Positions 34,232 to 37,548 of a stretch of 37,548 nt of DNA are shown here, in pieces. Source of the DNA: Bacteroidota bacterium. Its GTDB lineage: Bacteria > Bacteroidota > Bacteroidia > Chitinophagales > Chitinophagaceae. Position numbers and translations under genes: made by a program. The DNA is taken from the NCBI GenBank assembly GCA_005883765.1, contig VBAQ01000153.1, forward strand, positions 1 through 37,548, read 5' to 3'. Within the stretch, counting starts at the first letter, position 1, and every line of letters begins with the position of its first letter. The notes under the pieces are model-generated. The model made no database searches and was not told the origin of the DNA. It was given only the letters and a program-made list of their open reading frames with translations.

Positions 34232-36584
34232 TACTGCATGGCACGCCAAACTCTTTCTGATGTCAGCGGCATTCGGATATCTTTTACTTTATGTCCACCA
34301 CTCCATAAGGCATCCAACACAGCATTTACTACCGCAGGAGGTGAACCGATAGTACCGGCTTCGCCTGCACCTTTTACCCCGAGTGGGTTGTGAGGACAAG
34401 GAGTAACCTGGCTGCCTGTTTCAAACATCGGGAAATCATCGGCGCGAGGCATACAGTAGTCCATATAAGATGCATTGGTAAGCTGACCGTTCTCATCATA
34501 CTCGGCGCCTTCGAAGAGTGCCTGTCCCACTCCCTGCGCTACGCCACCATGTATTTGCCCTTCTACGATCATCGAGTTGATAACATTACCGACATCATCC
34601 ACAGTTCCACAACTGCGATATGACAACCGAACGGGAAAGTAAAATTGGCTGGATCATAAAAACTGCTGAAGTCAAGACCTGGCTCGAGATCTTTTGGATA
34701 ATGATGCGGTACATAAGCCGTGAGTGCCACATTACCGAACGGAACAGATTTATCCGTTCCTTTTACGGTGAATTTTCCATTTGCAAAATCAACATCATCA
34801 GCACTGGCTTCGAGCAGATGCGCAGCGATCTTCTTTCCCTTCTCAATTATTTTTTCAATGCTTTTTACAATGGCAGTTCCCCCAACAGCAATACTTCTTG
34901 AACCATAAGTACCCATGCCAAATGCAACTGATTCGCTATCGCCATGTACTATCTCCACATCATCCATACTGATGCCGAGTTTATCGGCCACTACTTGCGC
35001 AAAAGTGGTTTCATGCCCCTGCCCATGAGAATGCGAACCGGTATATACACTTACCTTACCAGTAGGCTGCACCCGCACATGACCTACTTCAAATAATCCG
35101 GCTCTTGCTCCCAACGCTCCAGCCACAGCAGATGGAGCAATCCCACATGCTTCTATATAGGTGGAAAAACCAACGCCCAATAATTTTCCATTGTTCGCAG
35201 CTTCCTTTTGTGCCTTGCGGAAATCTTCATAGTCGAGTATCTCCAATCCTTTTTTCAACACAGCTTCATAATTTCCGCTATCATATTGCAAAGCCACCTG
35301 TGTTTGATAACCGGGTTGATTAACACCATCAAATGGCGGAATAAAATTTTTAAACCGAAGTTCGGCCGGATCCATATTCATTTCATGAGCAGTTAAATCA
35401 ACTAATCTTTCAAGAAGATAACTGGCTTCAGGTCTGCCTGCACCGCGATAAGCATCAACCGGAGTAGTATGTGTGAACGCGGCTGTGACATCAATATTAA
35501 TTTTTGGTGTGGTATATAAACCCTGCAACAAGGTGCCATGGAGGTAAGTGGGAACACAGGACGCAAATGTTGAAAGATAAGCGCCGAGATTAACATAAGT
35601 CTTTGCACGAAGTGCAACAATTTTTCCATCATTGTCAAAACCCATTTCGGCTTTGGTGATATGATCACGGCCATGAGCATCCAATAAAAAGCTTTCGGTT
35701 CTTTCGGCTGTCCATTTAACCGGCCTTCCGATTTTCTTTGTACACCAGGTCAACAATGCTTCTTCAGTATAATGAAAACACTTGCTGCCAAATCCTCCGC
35801 CAACATCGGGGCCTATCACATGTACTTTATGCTCCGGTAATCCCAAAACAAAGGCACTCATTAATAACCTTATCAGGTGCGGTGCCTGCGTGCTCGTATA
35901 TAAAGTGTACTTATCATTAATAGCATCATAAGAACTGTTATAACTGCGGGGCTCAATAGCATTCGGCACCAAACGTTGGTTTACAAATTCCAACGTAGTT
36001 ACATGCGATGCTTTACTCATTGCTTCATTCACTTCTTCAATAGGATTTCCCAAAGCCCAGTCAAAACACATATTATTGGGAACATCATCATGCACCAGCG
36101 GTGCACCCGACTGCGTTGCTTTAAAAGCATCTACCACGCAAGGCAATTCTTCATATTCTACATTCACTGCTTGTGCAGCATCCACCGCTTCTTCTTTTGA
36201 TTCTGCAATTACAATAGCAATCGCATCACCTGCATGTCTTGCTTTATCTGCCACAAGCAATGGATGCTTTGGCTCCCTCATCGCATTGCCATTTTTGAAA
36301 TTTACCTGCCAGCCGCAAGGCACGCCATTTACTCCCGCCACATCAGCGCCGGTATAAATAGCCACCACACCCGGCATCGCTTTCGCTGCACTTACATCAA
36401 CACTTAAAATTTTTGCATGAGCATATTGACTGCGAACGAATGCAGCATAAGTTTGACCCGGCAACACAATATCTTCGGTAAACTGACCGTGACCGGTGGT
36501 GAATCTTTTATCTTCAACCCGCTTAACGGATTTGCCGATCAGGCCACTTGCTGTGGCCATTCCATTACCCTTATTTGTACTCAT
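34231..36584 (-). pseudogene. coxL: CO-dehydrogenase-like large subunit (form II CoxL), disrupted by an internal deletion
   Basis: The molybdopterin subunit of a CO-dehydrogenase-like enzyme. The first frame (ATG 36584) shows GPDVGGGFGSKCFHYTEEA (259-277), the active-site loop AYRGAGR (378-384), SHSHGQGHETTFAQVVADKL (517-536) and GTYGSRS (558-564), then [11 protein letters not shown] (650-660), after which it leaves the family frame and stops at 34569. The rest of the protein follows in a different frame (34609-34231: [38 protein letters not shown]). About 15 residues between VVE and VDDVGN are missing and only 2 nt stand in their place, a net loss of about 43 nt. The gene cannot make a full enzyme as written. 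AYRGAGR lacks the copper-binding cysteine of true CO oxidisers (AYRCSFR), so its substrate was probably not CO. The ATG overlaps the coxS stop by 4 nt. Confidence 0.85.
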
Positions 36585-37087
36585 AATGCCGCCTCCTTTT
36601 TAGTTTTACGGGCACGGGGAGCAGACATCTTATCAGCAGCATACTGCACGGCTTTTACAATATTGTGATAGCCCGTACAACGGCAAAAATTTCCTTCCAG
36701 TGCTGCACGAATCTGTTCTTCGCTTGGCTTCTTATTATTCTTTAGCAAATCAGCCGCGGTCATGATCATACCCGGTGTGCAAAAACCGCATTGCAATCCA
36801 TGACACTGATTGAAACCTTCCTGCAGCGGATGCAGTTCACCATTTGTTGCCATGCCTTCAATCGTAGTGATCTTACATTTATCGGCCTGCACTGCCAGCA
36901 TTGTGCAACTCTTCGTTGCCTTGCCATCTACAAGTATTGTACATGCACCGCAGCTGCTGGTATCGCAGCCTACGTGTGTGCCGGTAAGTTTCAGCACATC
37001 ACGCAGGTAATACACCAGCAATAACCGCGGCTCCACTTTGTCAATGTGTTTAGCACCATTAACTGTTACAGTGATTTTAGTACTCAT
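36581..37087 (-). CDS. coxS: [2Fe-2S] small subunit, CoxS type
   Basis: A 168-residue iron-sulfur subunit with the two expected clusters: C41, C46, C49, C61 (motif [16 protein letters not shown]) and C100, C103, C135, C137 (motifs [16 protein letters not shown] and [15 protein letters not shown]). These motifs are closer to CoxS than those of the iorA product (CTPG rather than CHSG). It carries electrons from the Mo site of CoxL to the FAD of CoxM. The C-terminus has a basic tail ([13 protein letters not shown]). The stop overlaps the coxL ATG by 4 nt, which suggests translational coupling; this intact, well-conserved gene next to a broken coxL suggests either recent decay or an assembly error. 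Confidence 0.93.
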   Translation of the reverse strand: MSTKITVTVNGAKHIDKVEPRLLLVYYLRDVLKLTGTHVGCDTSSCGACTILVDGKATKSCTMLAVQADKCKITTIEGMATNGELHPLQEGFNQCHGLQCGFCTPGMIMTAADLLKNNKKPSEEQIRAALEGNFCRCTGYHNIVKAVQYAADKMSAPRARKTKKEAAL

Positions 37088-37104
37088 GGAATTTGATTTG
37101 TAGG

Positions 37105-37338
37105 CCTCACCCTCTTGTCCTCCGAAGGAGGAGGCCGGGCTTTAATATGTTTTAATGAACTTTAGTAATTAAGCATTTCGTCATTGCATCAATTTTCTGC
37201 AATGTATATTTTGATACCAGCGGTGGTTTTTCATGGCATCGTCTGTTGCGTCGCAATCACTTCACCGTTCCGTTTTCATGCCATCATGACCTCACCCTTC
37301 TTATCCCTCTCCAAAGGAGAGGAGAGGCCAGGCTTCAA
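37105..37338. repeat. Element B: REP-like direct repeats flanking a core shared with element A
   Basis: Two direct copies of a palindrome-bearing unit stand at 37105-37145 and 37290-37338. Each begins CCTCACCCT and ends GGCC-GGCTT-AA, with hairpins TCCTCC-GAA-GGAGGA (37118-37132) and CCTCTCC-AAA-GGAGAGG (37306-37322). Between them the minus strand carries the 58-bp core at 37209-37266, 48 of 58 positions identical to 34098-34155 in element A with no gaps. The minus strand also shows a second related string near the core (GATGGCATGAAAAC beside GATGCCATGAAAAAC). It fills the spacer of 373 nt between coxS and the partial gene at the right edge; I see no gene or clear promoter in the rest of that spacer. 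Confidence 0.7.
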
Positions 37339-37460
37339 CTATCTTTTCAATTTAAATAATTAAGCCCATCCGACCCTGATCATCCGGGTGGGCATTTCAT
37401 CATTTATCTCTCTATTCAACTTTGAACATGATACATTTTAATTAAAAAACGTTCTCCGCC

Positions 37461-37548
37461 TCACGCGGTGACGGACTTACTTAATTCCTTATCCAAATTC
37501 GCAAAGAACTGTTTGGTCAATGTATTTGCTACGCCGCTCATGACTCTT
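37461..37548 (-). CDS. C-terminal end of a CoxG/SRPBCC-type protein (partial)
   Basis: At the right edge the minus strand carries an open frame of 28 residues ending at TGA 37461-37463: RVMSGVANTLTKQFFANL followed by DKELSKSVTA. A stretch of this form, with a small residue run followed by L-KQFF--L--EL, ends many CoxG proteins (SRPBCC, membrane-associated partners of CO-dehydrogenase-like enzymes). Position directly upstream of coxS on the same strand agrees. The remaining part of the gene is outside the window, so this is a tentative call. Confidence 0.6.
   Translation of the reverse strand, partial: RVMSGVANTLTKQFFANLDKELSKSVTA

Noticed and set aside
34231-36584. Two separate genes for the halves of the CoxL reading frame
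   Set aside because: Both halves carry consecutive parts of a single family alignment and overlap out of frame at a deletion scar, so one broken gene is the better account. The second half has only a TTG start.
31086-37548. True CO dehydrogenase cluster
   Set aside because: The large subunit has AYRGAGR, not AYRCSFR, and is disrupted; CO oxidation should not be claimed.

Overview
The window reads as chromosomal DNA of a Bacteroidota bacterium, most likely of the Chitinophagaceae type. The lineage is inferred from gene content, without a database search: very large PKD-repeat surface proteins with a gliding-motility-type (type IX secretion, type B) C-terminal domain, a PorP/SprF partner, PAS-rich histidine kinases, few recognisable Shine-Dalgarno sites and AT-rich spacers.

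Layout. (1) 1-7948, minus strand: two closely related giant PKD proteins flank a PorP/SprF gene, so a SprB/SprF-like surface module appears duplicated; the second copy runs off the left edge. (2) 8032-13891, housekeeping and envelope: recG, a membrane glycosyltransferase 2, a divergent WecA/TagO-type polyprenyl-phosphate sugar-1-phosphate transferase ending in a good terminator, and a topoisomerase IB. (3) 14349-23837, plus strand: three related PAS histidine kinases (seven PAS; six PAS; NIT-HAMP-PAS) with one stand-alone receiver. (4) 23999-31049, plus strand: a frameshifted AraC regulator, a secreted cupin, a 32-residue relic of a molybdopterin hydroxylase, and an intact periplasmic IorA - dihaem cytochrome c - IorB operon with its cofactor genes xdhC and mocA. 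(5) 31086-37548, minus strand and convergent with (4): a CO-dehydrogenase-like cluster read coxG (partial), coxS, coxL, coxM, coxD (MoxR), coxE (VWA). Its coxL carries the form II loop AYRGAGR and is broken by a small internal deletion.

How the genes fit together. Regions 4 and 5 are two molybdenum hydroxylase systems lying tail to tail. The ior operon brings MocA and XdhC for making and delivering the Mo cofactor and exports its large subunit by Tat, with a cytochrome c as probable electron acceptor. The cox cluster brings CoxD/CoxE maturation factors and a FAD subunit, so it is probably cytoplasmic. Both regions show decay: the AraC frameshift, the relic after the cupin stop, and the coxL deletion.

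The most unusual non-coding signal is a pair of intergenic elements in the cox cluster (34002-34231 and 37105-37338). Both are bounded by REP-like palindromes and share a 58-bp core (48 of 58 identical, no gaps, opposite orientation) centred on the dyad TTGCGACGCAA. Element A is bounded by a perfect 24-bp inverted repeat and resembles a miniature mobile element.
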